From: Treponema sp. UBA4873
Lineage (GTDB): Bacteria; Spirochaetota; Spirochaetia; Treponematales; Treponemataceae
Length of the DNA stretch: 64,000 nt
Reading direction: 5' to 3'
Assembly: GCA_002399405.1 (NCBI GenBank)
Contig: DHDP01000005.1
Location: forward strand, 62,001 to 126,000
Numbering within the stretch: the stretch's first letter is position 1; each line of letters starts with the position of its first letter. Both the position numbers and the translations under genes were made by a program. Below, one piece after another: positions 9,787-18,491 of this stretch. Below the pieces are notes generated by a model. The model saw only the letters and a program-made list of their open reading frames with translations. It ran no database searches and was not told where the DNA came from.

Positions 9787-10589
9787 TGGCGAAAATTTCG
9801 GAAGAAACACGGCTGCAGCTCGGAACTGCGGTCATACCGTATCAGAAGCAGATCGACGGTCTGCTTGCGAAAGAAAAGACGATGCTCTCTGTCATGCAGG
9901 GGGACAATTCCGGGCAGGCGTATAAAAAGCTTCAGCTTGCCGAGGATATGATTTTCATTTCTTCGCTGTATATGGCGGAAAACAGTCTTTCGCTCAAAAT
10001 TCTCGAAGTAAAAAACAACGACGCCCTGAATGAATCCCGCAAGACGCTTTACAAGGCGATAATTTATCTGGAAGAAATAGTAACTAATTTTATAGACGTA
10101 TCGTATGCGGAATTAGCTGATAAATGGGCGTTGATTGAAAATACTCCCGTATCGAAACGGTATCAGCTCGTGCGGAAACTTGGTCTTGCGATCCGTCTGC
10201 TCAAGGATGCGTTCGGCGAAAACAGCAAGTGGAAATGGTCTTTTGTCGAACTTGAGGGCCGGTTTGCCTCAGTTGCAAAGAACCTCATCGACATGCGGAA
10301 AGGCGCGAAGGATTATTTTGATCCGCGCTCGCTCGATTATGAAATCACCGTGCTGTATGTGCGCATGCTTCAGAAACTCCTGGACCAGTCGGCGAACGGA
10401 TACCGCGACCGGTACGAGTTGTCTACGCGCCGTATCGACGACATGCGCAACGCAATCAAATTCCTGCTTGCCCGTCACAAACTATGTCTCGCCATTGCCG
10501 ATAAAACGAACACCGAGGAAATAAAGAAAAAAGCCGTTGTCTGGAAGGACAAAATGGATGCCGACCAGAAGTCGGGATCAAGCACATAA
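9786..10589 (+). CDS. Uncharacterised all-helical protein
   Basis: I do not recognise a domain. The 267 residues are rich in Leu, Lys, Glu and Ala, with predicted long amphipathic helices almost throughout, no signal peptide and no membrane segment, so it should be cytoplasmic. The ATG overlaps the recN stop by one base (TGATG), and the HD-hydrolase gene follows after 4 bases; the three are therefore probably one operon. A conserved partner of the HD protein is a reasonable guess from gene order only. Confidence 0.8.
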   Translation: MAKISEETRLQLGTAVIPYQKQIDGLLAKEKTMLSVMQGDNSGQAYKKLQLAEDMIFISSLYMAENSLSLKILEVKNNDALNESRKTLYKAIIYLEEIVTNFIDVSYAELADKWALIENTPVSKRYQLVRKLGLAIRLLKDAFGENSKWKWSFVELEGRFASVAKNLIDMRKGAKDYFDPRSLDYEITVLYVRMLQKLLDQSANGYRDRYELSTRRIDDMRNAIKFLLARHKLCLAIADKTNTEEIKKKAVVWKDKMDADQKSGSST

Positions 10590-10593
10590 TATT

Positions 10594-11823
10594 ATGAACA
10601 AAAAACTGGCGCTCCGTATTTTTGAAGGTTTTTCGATACAACGGTGGAACGATCTCATACGGCCCTTCGATCTTGTCGAAATGGACAAGGCCGGCGAAAA
10701 AATGGTCATCGCGTATCTCATCGGAAAATACGAGGAACATAAGGGCACGGACGTCGACTGGGAGTGGATGGCGTATGCGTCTCTGTTCGATCTGCTCAAA
10801 AAAATAGCGCTCTGCGACATCAAGGCCCCCGTCCAGCAGCTTCTCAAAAAAGAGTACACGCAGGAATATCTCAGACTCGACGAATGGGTTCTTAATCAGT
10901 ACCGTCCGCTCATCGACGACGACGATTTGTTTTCGCAGTTCACGATTTATATCGGAGAAAAAGCCGGTACGCTTCCGATTCCCGAAAAATCGCAGGCCGC
11001 TGCGAAGATCCTTTCCGCCGCCCATAAATATTCCACAATGCGCGAGCTGCAGATGCTTTCGGTCGTGAACGAACGGGAGCGCCTCGTAAAAATTGAAACG
11101 GAGCTGCAGGCGCAGATTCAGCCGTACCTTGACCTCGAGGGCCTGCAGATGATGATGACTCATCAGCGCACGTTTGATTTTCTGCTCAAGATAGAACAGC
11201 TCCGGTTCCAGACGCGATGGAACCAGACGCCGCGCGTGCCGAGGACGAGTGTTCTCGGTCACAGCTATTTTGTCGCCGTAATGACGCTGCTTCTCGGAAG
11301 AGACACCGGCGTAAAGATGTGCAGCCGCCGCATAATCAACAATTTTTTCAGCGGACTTTTCCATGACCTGCCCGAATCGGTTACGCGCGACATTATTTCA
11401 CCGGTAAAACAGGCGACCGACGAGCTGCCGAATATCGTGAAACGGATTGAGGATGAGATTGTCGGTCGCGAGCTTGTTCCCCTTATGGAACCGTTTTTCG
11501 TCGGCGAGCTCATGTACTACACGAACAGCGAATTCGCAAACCGGATCACGGAAAAGGACGGGACGGTGAGGGAAATTTCATGGAAAGAACTCAACGATGA
11601 GTACAACGACAATTCGTTCCAGCCCGTCGACGGACGGCTCGTGCGGGTTTCGGATCATCTCGGTGCCCTGCTTGAAGCCGACAGCTCTATAAAGCACGGA
11701 ATCACCTCCGTGCATCTTGTCCGCGGCAGGGAAGGAATGATTTCGCATTACAAAACAGGTGAGATGATAAACGGCATAGACGCCGGTACTTTGTTCAGGG
11801 AAATTGTAAAGCAGGACTCCTAA
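10594..11823 (+). CDS. HD-domain phosphohydrolase
   Basis: Predicted metal-dependent phosphohydrolase. The 409 residues carry an HD domain in the second half: a first metal ligand His223 in LGHSYFVAVMTLL, the HD pair His257-Asp258 in FHDLPESVTRDIISPVK, and a later Asp in RVSDHLGALLEA. This pattern resembles YfbR-like nucleotidases and other HD hydrolases of broad type; the substrate cannot be read from the sequence. The N-terminal 200 residues are helical and unassigned. ATG 10594 was chosen because it lies just after the preceding stop; the frame extends further upstream only inside the previous gene. Confidence 0.82.
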   Translation: MNKKLALRIFEGFSIQRWNDLIRPFDLVEMDKAGEKMVIAYLIGKYEEHKGTDVDWEWMAYASLFDLLKKIALCDIKAPVQQLLKKEYTQEYLRLDEWVLNQYRPLIDDDDLFSQFTIYIGEKAGTLPIPEKSQAAAKILSAAHKYSTMRELQMLSVVNERERLVKIETELQAQIQPYLDLEGLQMMMTHQRTFDFLLKIEQLRFQTRWNQTPRVPRTSVLGHSYFVAVMTLLLGRDTGVKMCSRRIINNFFSGLFHDLPESVTRDIISPVKQATDELPNIVKRIEDEIVGRELVPLMEPFFVGELMYYTNSEFANRITEKDGTVREISWKELNDEYNDNSFQPVDGRLVRVSDHLGALLEADSSIKHGITSVHLVRGREGMISHYKTGEMINGIDAGTLFREIVKQDS

Positions 11824-11854
11824 AAAGCTGTTATTCTGCCGATAATGTGAAAGT

Positions 11855-12763
11855 ATGATAGTTACCGGAAAAAAAACACGTAAATCAGTCAAATATCTTT
11901 GCACGGTGATTCTGGCAGCCGCCGCATATCTGCCGCTTTTTGCGGACAGTTCGTATACCGTGCAGCGGGGCGACACCCTGTATTCAATAAGCCGCAAATA
12001 TCAGCTTACCGTAGCCGAACTTCGTACGGCGAACAACCTGTCCGACAGCGACGTGATAAAAGCCGGACAGAAACTTGTGATTCCCTCTGCGGATATTTCA
12101 AACGCCGCGGCTCTCTCCGCAACGCCGGACGCAGACAGCAGTGCGGGGAAACCGGAAACCGGAACGACAAAAACATACATCGTGCAGAAAGGCGACACGC
12201 TTTACGGCATAGCGCGGAAATACGACATGAAACTGGCTGAACTCCTGTCGCTGAACAGCATGGGAAGCGATGCCGTGATAAAAGCCGGACAGAAGATTGC
12301 CGTAGCCGGCGGCACACCCGCAGAAACTCCTCCGAAAGATACTGTTCCGGTAAAACCTGATTCATCAAAAAATCCCGGAGACGACGACATTGCACGGACT
12401 GGCGATTCTTCGCTTATGTGGCCTGTCGAAAATCCGAACGTGACGTACGTAAAAGGAAAGGTATCAGGCGTGGAACTTTCCGCAAAAAAAGGCGAACAGG
12501 TGAAATCGATCAGGGCGGGAACCGTCATGTACACCGGCATGTACCGCGGATACGGCAATGTCGTGTTCGTAGAATCGAAAACAGGTCTCATTTATGCATA
12601 TTCGTGGCTCGGGTCGGTAAGCGTGAGGAAGGGTGATTATGTCGTCTGCGGCGATACGGTTGGAACGGCGGGCAAAGATCCCGACACCGGCAGTCCCCGT
12701 CTTTCGTTTATGGTCTTCAAAAACGGCATGCCCATGGACCCGGCAGAAGCTCCCAGAGGCTAG
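11855..12763 (+). CDS. Secreted protein with two LysM domains and a degenerate LytM (M23) domain
   Basis: Predicted periplasmic murein-associated protein of 302 residues. After a signal peptide (residues 1-30) come two LysM peptidoglycan-binding domains, YTVQRGDTLYSISRKY at about 35-80 and YIVQKGDTLYGIARKY at about 109-150. A Pro/Lys-rich linker then leads to a LytM fold from about 190. All usual zinc ligands are missing: the first His/Asp segment is VSGVELS, and the HxH segment is RLSFMV. Catalytically dead LytM proteins such as EnvC and NlpD activate amidases, which is a plausible role. GATAAT lies eight bases before the ATG and there is no ribosome site, so a leaderless start is possible. 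Confidence 0.87.
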   Translation: MIVTGKKTRKSVKYLCTVILAAAAYLPLFADSSYTVQRGDTLYSISRKYQLTVAELRTANNLSDSDVIKAGQKLVIPSADISNAAALSATPDADSSAGKPETGTTKTYIVQKGDTLYGIARKYDMKLAELLSLNSMGSDAVIKAGQKIAVAGGTPAETPPKDTVPVKPDSSKNPGDDDIARTGDSSLMWPVENPNVTYVKGKVSGVELSAKKGEQVKSIRAGTVMYTGMYRGYGNVVFVESKTGLIYAYSWLGSVSVRKGDYVVCGDTVGTAGKDPDTGSPRLSFMVFKNGMPMDPAEAPRG

Positions 12764-12764
12764 C

Positions 12765-12992
12765 GTCTCAAAATGGCATCGTGCCATTTTGAGACGATTC
12801 GGAAATTCCGGTGAGCCGGAATTTCCGACGCTTGATGACGCGCATCCTTGCGCTTGCCGATGGTCTCAGCAGTAAATAAGAAGTATAAAACGACGTCCTG
12901 TCGTTTTTCAAAGATTCGGGAATTCCGGCGAGCAGGAATTCCCGACGATCAGGGGCGCGCATCGTGCGCTTGCGGATGGTCACAGTAATTAC
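12765..12992. repeat. Two tandem copies of a multi-hairpin intergenic element
   Basis: The gap between two convergent genes holds two related units of about 110 bases. Unit 1 has a 14-bp perfect hairpin (GTCTCAAAATGGCA at 12765-12778, loop TCG, complement to 12795), a 13-bp hairpin at 12799-12828 with loop TGAG, and a GCGCA/TGCGC hairpin at 12840-12853. Unit 2 has AAAACGAC/GTCGTTTT at 12887-12907, TCGGGAATTCC/GGAATTCCCGA at 12916-12945 and a second GCGCA/TGCGC hairpin. Sequence between the stems is shared (GATTCGG, GCTTGC, GATGGTC), while the first stem differs completely between copies but stays paired. The region probably also serves as a two-way terminator. Confidence 0.85.
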
Positions 12993-12995
12993 TGT

Positions 12996-13577
12996 TTATA
13001 TTTTCTGCACGGATTCGGTGTCCTTTATGCAGCGCAGGAAAACTTCGCTGCATACGCGGGCATCGTCGCAGGCGCGGTGTGCGTTTTTTGCCTCTATGTT
13101 CATCGCCTGCGCAAGATACTGCAGACCGTGGTGAGCTGATGTCGGATATGCCCAGCGGCTCAGATTGAGTGTATCTATCGCTTTGTTTCCCATCGACGGC
13201 ATGCGGCTGCGTTCGAGTTCTCTGTTGATGAACAGCAGGTCGAACGGCGCGTTGTGGGCGATTAAAATTGAATTTCCCACGAAGCTGATAAAATCAGGCA
13301 GTACCGATTTGATGACGGGAGCCGAAGCAACCATTTCATCCGTAATATGATTGATGTATGTCGAACTTCCCGGAATCGGACATCCGGGATTGACGAGCGT
13401 GTTGAACGTACTGAGAAGACCCGACTTGTCGAACCTGACTGCGCCTATTTCGATAATGCGGCACGTTTCGGGCGAAAGACCTGTCGTCTCGGTGTCGACT
13501 GCGGTAAAGACCGCTCCGCTGTTCAGTAAACGGAGAAGTCTTTTGTAGTCGCGCAGCAGCTTATTCGGCAGCTGCAT
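12996..13577 (-). CDS. DnaQ-type 3'-5' exonuclease
   Basis: Member of the DEDDh exonuclease family that includes the proofreading subunit of DNA polymerase III and stand-alone nucleases. In 193 residues it shows ExoI FTAVDTETTGL (Asp28, Glu30), ExoII NSILIAHNAPFDLLFI, and ExoIII HRACDDARVCSEVF with the catalytic His and Asp. No extra domain is present, so it could be a proofreading epsilon-like subunit or a general exonuclease. Its start overlaps the end of the upstream phosphohexomutase by 17 bases, which places it in the same operon. Confidence 0.88.
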   Translation of the reverse strand: MQLPNKLLRDYKRLLRLLNSGAVFTAVDTETTGLSPETCRIIEIGAVRFDKSGLLSTFNTLVNPGCPIPGSSTYINHITDEMVASAPVIKSVLPDFISFVGNSILIAHNAPFDLLFINRELERSRMPSMGNKAIDTLNLSRWAYPTSAHHGLQYLAQAMNIEAKNAHRACDDARVCSEVFLRCIKDTESVQKI

Positions 13578-15345
13578 CGAGCGTTGCTTTTATCTCGGAG
13601 GAAATGGCGTCGCAGAGCGCGGCCGATTCGGTGCGTGCTGCCGCAAGGCCTGAATCGCTGTATCCTGCCACAGGAACTTCCGTATTGATGTAGAACTTGA
13701 TTTTCGGCTCCGTTCCGGACGGACGCGCGCTCACGATTGTGCCGCCTTCAAGGAAGAACTGGAGGACGTTGCTCTTCGGCATATCGTACGGTTTCGTCGC
13801 GGCCGGATTTACCGGGTCGAACGTGACGCTCCGCTCCACGTCGCGGATCATCGTAACGCGTTTGCCGCCGAGCGTTTTAAGACCTTCGCTGCGGAGCTTC
13901 GCCATGATTCCCGCCATGGTGGTGCCGCCTGTCGGTCCCGGAAAATACTGCGAGATCGAACGGTCTTCAAAATATCCGTATTCCTTGTACATGTCGTCGA
14001 GGTGTTCGAGCAGGCTCCTGCCTTTGCTTCTCCAGTAAAGGGTCATCTCGGCGCACATGGCTGCTGCGGAAACGCCGTCCTTGTCGAACACTTCCTTTTC
14101 GATTTTATAGCCGTAGCTTTCCTCGAGGCCGAATACGTATTCGTTTGAACGGTCGGCTTCCATTTTTGCCTCAGCGGCGGCAATCCACTTAAAGCCGGTA
14201 AGGCATTCTATCATCGTGACGCCGTATTTTTTACAGATTGCGTCGCAGAACGGAGAAGTGACGATGGAGCGGACGACTGCCGGATTTTTCGGCATTGTGC
14301 CGAGCTCTGTACGCGAAAGCAGAACGTACTCCATGAGGAGCGCGCCCATCTGGTTTCCGCTCAGGAGAACGAATTTGCCGTTTTTGTCGGGGAACGCCGT
14401 ACCGAAGCGGTCGGCATCGGGGTCAGTCGCCATGACGCAGTCCGCGCGTTCCTTTTCGCCGAGTTCGACGGCCATTTTAAGCGCGGGCGCTTCCTCAGGG
14501 TTCGGCTTTTCGACTGTCGGGAATTCGCCGTTCGGATCGCGCTGCTCGGGAACGGTGATGACCTTGAGTCCGAGGTCGCCGAGCACTTTCTCGACGTGCA
14601 TCGCACCTGTTCCGTGGAGCGGCGTGTAGACTATTTTTACGTCCTTTGCGTGATCGCGGATGAGCGCCGGACGGAAAAGCTGGCGTTTGCACATATCCCA
14701 GAACGGCTCGTCTATTTCTTTGTCTATGAGCACGAGTTTTCCGGCCTTCAGGGCTTCATCCTTCGTAAGTTCCTTTACTTCCGTCACCGCGTTTACTTCG
14801 TTTATGATGCCGGCGTCGTGAGGTTCAATGACCTGCGCGCCGTCGTTCCAGTACGCCTTGTATCCGTTGTACATACGCGGATTGTGGGAAGCCGTAACGA
14901 CTACGCCCGTATCCGCATGAAGCGTACGGATTGCGAATGACAGCTCGGGAGTGGGGCGTACGCCGGTGAACAGATACGCTTTGATGCCGTTCGCAGCGAG
15001 GATGCACGCGGTTGCCTGTGCGAATACGTCCGAGTTTTTGCGGCTGTCGTACGCGATAACGGCGCTCAATGTTCCCGCCTTTGCTTTGGCGGGAGACGCC
15101 TTGATGACGTAGCTTGCAAGCCCCTGCGTTGCGCGGTTTATTTCGAGCGTGTTCATGCGGTTCGTGCCGCCGCCCATAATGCCGCGGAGTCCGCCTGTGC
15201 CGAATTCAAGCGTCTGATAGAATCGGTCTTCAAGTTCCTTTATATCATCCTTTGCGACGAGGTCTTCGACTTCTTTGCGGAAACGCTCATCCTTTTCTTC
15301 TGCAATGTACGCTTTCGCGCGTTTTAAAATTTCTGCCTTGTCCAT
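13561..15345 (-). CDS. Phosphoglucomutase/phosphomannomutase (alpha-D-phosphohexomutase)
   Basis: Interconverts hexose-1- and hexose-6-phosphates in the cytoplasm. The 594 residues contain the phosphoserine loop TASHNPRMYNGYK, the metal loop DPDADRFG, the sugar-binding loop GLEESYGY and the phosphate-binding C-terminal RPSGTEPKIKFY, so all four domains are complete. ATG 15345 is chosen over an upstream ATG because AAGGAG lies eight bases before it. The second phosphohexomutase gene ends 25 bases upstream. This copy looks like the PgcA-type glucomutase of Gram-positives, but the substrate is not certain from motifs. Confidence 0.93.
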   Translation of the reverse strand: MDKAEILKRAKAYIAEEKDERFRKEVEDLVAKDDIKELEDRFYQTLEFGTGGLRGIMGGGTNRMNTLEINRATQGLASYVIKASPAKAKAGTLSAVIAYDSRKNSDVFAQATACILAANGIKAYLFTGVRPTPELSFAIRTLHADTGVVVTASHNPRMYNGYKAYWNDGAQVIEPHDAGIINEVNAVTEVKELTKDEALKAGKLVLIDKEIDEPFWDMCKRQLFRPALIRDHAKDVKIVYTPLHGTGAMHVEKVLGDLGLKVITVPEQRDPNGEFPTVEKPNPEEAPALKMAVELGEKERADCVMATDPDADRFGTAFPDKNGKFVLLSGNQMGALLMEYVLLSRTELGTMPKNPAVVRSIVTSPFCDAICKKYGVTMIECLTGFKWIAAAEAKMEADRSNEYVFGLEESYGYKIEKEVFDKDGVSAAAMCAEMTLYWRSKGRSLLEHLDDMYKEYGYFEDRSISQYFPGPTGGTTMAGIMAKLRSEGLKTLGGKRVTMIRDVERSVTFDPVNPAATKPYDMPKSNVLQFFLEGGTIVSARPSGTEPKIKFYINTEVPVAGYSDSGLAAARTESAALCDAISSEIKATLDAAAE

Positions 15346-15370
15346 TTTCCGGCTCCTTATTTGTAGCATA

Positions 15371-17134
15371 TCAGTTATCTGCTTTCAGCAGCATATCTGT
15401 TTCCCACTGCAGCAGTTCTTTTTCCTCTTCCGCATCAGCGCTTTTTACGTCGCACATGATGCGGAAGACAGGCTCTGTTCCGGAACCGCGCATCCAGATG
15501 AACGCGCACGGATTTTTCTTCCTGTCGGAAAAAATAATTTTGAGTCCGCCGCTGCCGCTTTTTGAGAAATCGGCGGCATTCCGCGTCTCCGTCGTTCCGT
15601 TCGTGAGAACTGTTTCGTATGAGACTATACCATACTTCGCGGAAAATGTATCTAGTTTCGACTTCCATTCGGCTTCAAAAATCTTCTGGAATCTCCCTTT
15701 GAGCAGTGCGTGATCCATCGTCCTGATATGCAGAACTGCGCGGGGCTCCGAAACCCCCGTCGTCGTGTAGACGGGAAGCGTGCCGAGTACGTCGGTGAGC
15801 GTAAAATCATCCCTGTATGCATGACCTGATTTTTCACACCACGTGCGGTACAAACCGTCTATGTTCATAAGTTTGATGACGGCAAACACGGTGGAAAGCG
15901 GGTCGCGTACTGACGACGGATATGTTATGTTTCCGCCGTTGCTCCCTTCGCCGCAGATGCGCACCGTGAATCCTGCATCCCGCGCTTTTCTCGCCGTATT
16001 CACGACGTTTGCTTCGCCGACTTCGGCGCGGTATATTTTTGCACCGAACACAGCCGCAATTTCGTCGATGCGCATTGACGTCGGACAGTTCACGGCGACT
16101 GCCGGTTTGTAGTCGGCGGAACCGCCGTAGAGCATATCAGCATACGAAAGCTCGGCCAGGACGGCGAGCGAAAATACTTCCTGCGCCTTCAGGATGTCCG
16201 CTTTATGATTTTTTTCGTCCCAGTACACGATATTGCCGCGGTCTCCGTCGCAGTCCGGCATGTAGCCGAGAACGGCGTCCGTATGTCCTGCCGCCTGAAG
16301 CCGTTCCATTTCTTTTGCGCACCATACGAGGTTCTCCGCTTCGGGGATGATTTCGTGCACTATGTCTCCCGCCGTATCGTTTATCGCATAGAACGGTATA
16401 CCGTTTTCCGCAAAAAATTCCTTATCGATTGAAAGCGAACGTGCAGAGCCGTTCATGTCGCATACGACACCGACAGGATGTTTCCCCGCCGATTTCCGGA
16501 TCTGTGCGAAAATTTCATCCTGTTCCGACGGTTTTCTTACCGACGTGATTACTTCGCGTATAAACGATTTGTAGGAAGAGAGCGCATCCTTTTTGCTCTC
16601 GGACGATTCTGCGTATACCCAGTCGACGTCGGACGTGCTGCAGTCGTTGAGAACGGCCGCAGCTTTCTGCATCGCCTGCGAATCTGCGCATTTTCGGGTG
16701 AACGATTCGACGAGCTTCGCGTTTTCGGCCGCATTGAGGACACCGCCGTCGTTAAGTCCGAACTTGATGCCGTTATGTCCGACGGGATTATGGCTCGCCG
16801 AAATATAGATGAATCCGTCGAGTTTTTTTGCATATGCCATGATTTCCGGCGCGGCAGTAATACCGAGATACCGTACGACGATTTTTTTTGAAAGCAGCGT
16901 CCTGATGACCGCAGCTGAAATTGCAGGGCCTGTGGGGCGGGCATCCATACCGCATGCAATGACGGGAGTCTGCTGGTTTACCGCATTACGGACATAGTCG
17001 GCAAAAACTTCCGCAGCTAAGACCGCAAGTACCGTGTTTTCCGGCCCGATTTCAGGCGTATTGTCCTGCTCTCCGCCTGATTTTGCGAATATCCTGCGCC
17101 ATCCGGACGCCGAGAGAATCATATTATGTTCCAT
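15371..17134 (-). CDS. Second, divergent phosphohexomutase
   Basis: Same superfamily as its downstream neighbour but clearly a different subfamily. The protein is 587 residues from ATG 17134. It keeps the phosphoserine loop SASHNPVGHNGIKFG, a metal loop MPDCDGDRGN (an altered DGDR form), a sugar loop reading GEGSNGGN instead of the usual GEESGH, and RGSGTEPVFRI at the end. The changed sugar loop suggests a different sugar phosphate. A promoter with TATAGT seven bases before ATG 17134 and no ribosome site suggests a leaderless start there; ATG 17122 is an alternative. The gene diverges from mnmA. Confidence 0.88.
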   Translation of the reverse strand: MEHNMILSASGWRRIFAKSGGEQDNTPEIGPENTVLAVLAAEVFADYVRNAVNQQTPVIACGMDARPTGPAISAAVIRTLLSKKIVVRYLGITAAPEIMAYAKKLDGFIYISASHNPVGHNGIKFGLNDGGVLNAAENAKLVESFTRKCADSQAMQKAAAVLNDCSTSDVDWVYAESSESKKDALSSYKSFIREVITSVRKPSEQDEIFAQIRKSAGKHPVGVVCDMNGSARSLSIDKEFFAENGIPFYAINDTAGDIVHEIIPEAENLVWCAKEMERLQAAGHTDAVLGYMPDCDGDRGNIVYWDEKNHKADILKAQEVFSLAVLAELSYADMLYGGSADYKPAVAVNCPTSMRIDEIAAVFGAKIYRAEVGEANVVNTARKARDAGFTVRICGEGSNGGNITYPSSVRDPLSTVFAVIKLMNIDGLYRTWCEKSGHAYRDDFTLTDVLGTLPVYTTTGVSEPRAVLHIRTMDHALLKGRFQKIFEAEWKSKLDTFSAKYGIVSYETVLTNGTTETRNAADFSKSGSGGLKIIFSDRKKNPCAFIWMRGSGTEPVFRIMCDVKSADAEEEKELLQWETDMLLKADN

Positions 17135-17141
17135 GATTCTT

Positions 17142-17170
17142 ACTATAGCATGAAAGATATGAGGGTTCAA
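17142..17170 (-). promoter_or_regulatory. Promoter of the phosphohexomutase operon, leaderless
   Basis: Read on the minus strand: TTGAAC, a 17-base spacer, then TATAGT, then seven bases (AAGAATC) and ATG. Transcription should start at about the A of the start codon. There is no Shine-Dalgarno sequence. Confidence 0.7.
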
Positions 17171-17202
17171 GTAAATCCACCGCTGCTACAAAGTGCATTA
17201 TA

Positions 17203-17231
17203 TTCCCACAAATTGTTTTTTCTATTATAGT
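17203..17231 (+). promoter_or_regulatory. Probable mnmA promoter, leaderless
   Basis: TATAGT at 17226-17231 is followed by exactly seven bases (ACGGATT) and the GTG start codon. The -35 region (TTCCCA, 17-base spacer) is weak. The spacing is identical to that of the divergent phosphohexomutase promoter and of rluA. Confidence 0.5.
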
Positions 17232-17238
17232 ACGGATT

Positions 17239-18408
17239 GTGAACTATACTGAAGAAAAACTGCCCGGAGCGGGCGATACTGTCGTTGTCGGAATGTCGGG
17301 AGGCGTCGATTCGACGCTTACCGCATTCATGCTCAAACAGAAAGGCTGCCGCGTTATCGGCATAACCATGTCGTTATGGAAAGGTGATCTGCCGGAACTT
17401 CCCGACGGGCGGAAACTGCATTCGTCCTGTTACGGCCCGGACGAAACGGAAGATATTGCAGAATGTGCAAAATTCTGTGAAGAACAGCATATTGAATACC
17501 ATGTGATAGATGTAAAGGATGAATATCAGCGGCAGGTGCTCGACTACTTCAAGTCGGAGTACCGTGCCGGCCGCACGCCGAATCCGTGCGTCAGATGCAA
17601 CAGCTTCATTAAATTCGGCGCACTGCTTGAGGGTGTACAGAAACAGGGAATCGCATACGATTATTTCTGCACCGGCCATTATGCAAAAATAGTGCGGCCC
17701 GACGAGGGACTCTGGCATACCGGCGTGCGTCCCGCCATGATTGCGGGCTCGCTCGACCGTTCCAAGGATCAGACGTACTTCCTGTACCGCATCCCGTCGT
17801 CGACTCTTGAAAAAGTACGCTTCCCGCTCGCCGGCATTGAAAAGAAAGACGTATTCCGCATGGCGCACGACGCAAAACTTGAGGCGGCAGAACGGGCCGA
17901 AAGCCAGGATTTTATTCCGCCGGAATATTTCGACATACTGTTCGCGGACAAAAAATCAGTTCCGGGTAAAATCATCGACCTTGACGGTCACGTGCTCGGA
18001 ACACACCGGGGAATAGAGCATTACACGGTGGGACAGCGTCGCGGGCTCGGAGTGGCGGCAAACCGTCCGCTCTACGTTCATTCAATCGATGCGGATAACA
18101 ATCTCGTTATTCTTGCCGACAGCGGAAACCTCGATTCTTCGGCTCTTATCGCCGACGATTTTGTGTGGCCGGGAAACGTCGTGCCCGACGGCCCGTTCGA
18201 CGCACTTGTAAAAATCAGACTTGCGTCCCGTCCTGTTCATGCTCACGTAGAGCAGTATGCGCCGGGAGAAGGCGAAAGTTTCGACGGTCAGCCGTACAAA
18301 ATCACGTTTGCGGAAAAAGAACATGCCGTGGCCCCCGGCCAGTCGGTCGTCCTGTACATCGACGGCGTCATAGCGGGCGGAGGCATCATAAACAAAGCAT
18401 TGCCGTAA
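17239..18408 (+). CDS. mnmA: tRNA 2-thiouridylase MnmA, variant cysteine set
   Basis: Adds sulfur to uridine 34 of Glu, Gln and Lys tRNAs. The 389-residue product has the ATP PP-loop SGGVDS at 20-25 and the conserved NPCVRCN segment with Cys117 and Cys120. The C-terminal half has HYTVGQRRGLGV and the OB-like barrel. The second catalytic cysteine, normally in a DSQ-I-C-F type motif, is absent: the segment reads SQDFIPPEYF at 222-231. A CxxC motif with no distal cysteine suggests a different sulfur-transfer mode, perhaps with an iron-sulfur cluster. The GTG start has no ribosome site. Confidence 0.92.
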   Translation: MNYTEEKLPGAGDTVVVGMSGGVDSTLTAFMLKQKGCRVIGITMSLWKGDLPELPDGRKLHSSCYGPDETEDIAECAKFCEEQHIEYHVIDVKDEYQRQVLDYFKSEYRAGRTPNPCVRCNSFIKFGALLEGVQKQGIAYDYFCTGHYAKIVRPDEGLWHTGVRPAMIAGSLDRSKDQTYFLYRIPSSTLEKVRFPLAGIEKKDVFRMAHDAKLEAAERAESQDFIPPEYFDILFADKKSVPGKIIDLDGHVLGTHRGIEHYTVGQRRGLGVAANRPLYVHSIDADNNLVILADSGNLDSSALIADDFVWPGNVVPDGPFDALVKIRLASRPVHAHVEQYAPGEGESFDGQPYKITFAEKEHAVAPGQSVVLYIDGVIAGGGIINKALP

Positions 18409-18425
18409 GGTTTTACTAAAAACCT
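18408..18425 (+). terminator. Weak hairpin after mnmA
   Basis: AGGTTTT, loop ACTA, AAAACCT gives a 7-bp stem that begins at the last base of the mnmA stop codon. There is no U-tract, and the metQ -35 box starts two bases later, so any terminator effect is probably weak. Confidence 0.4.
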
Positions 18426-18426
18426 A

Positions 18427-18456
18427 TTGACATAGTAGGTAATAAAACGATACAGT
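18427..18456 (+). promoter_or_regulatory. metQ promoter
   Basis: TTGACA at 18427-18432 and TACAGT at 18451-18456 with an 18-base spacer, 35 bases before ATG 18492. The -35 box sits inside a small dyad (ACCTA at 18422-18426, TAGGT at 18436-18440) that could be a repressor site. Confidence 0.65.
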
Positions 18457-18491
18457 ACGCGTATCACGTATGAAATCCTGAGGAGGAAAAT

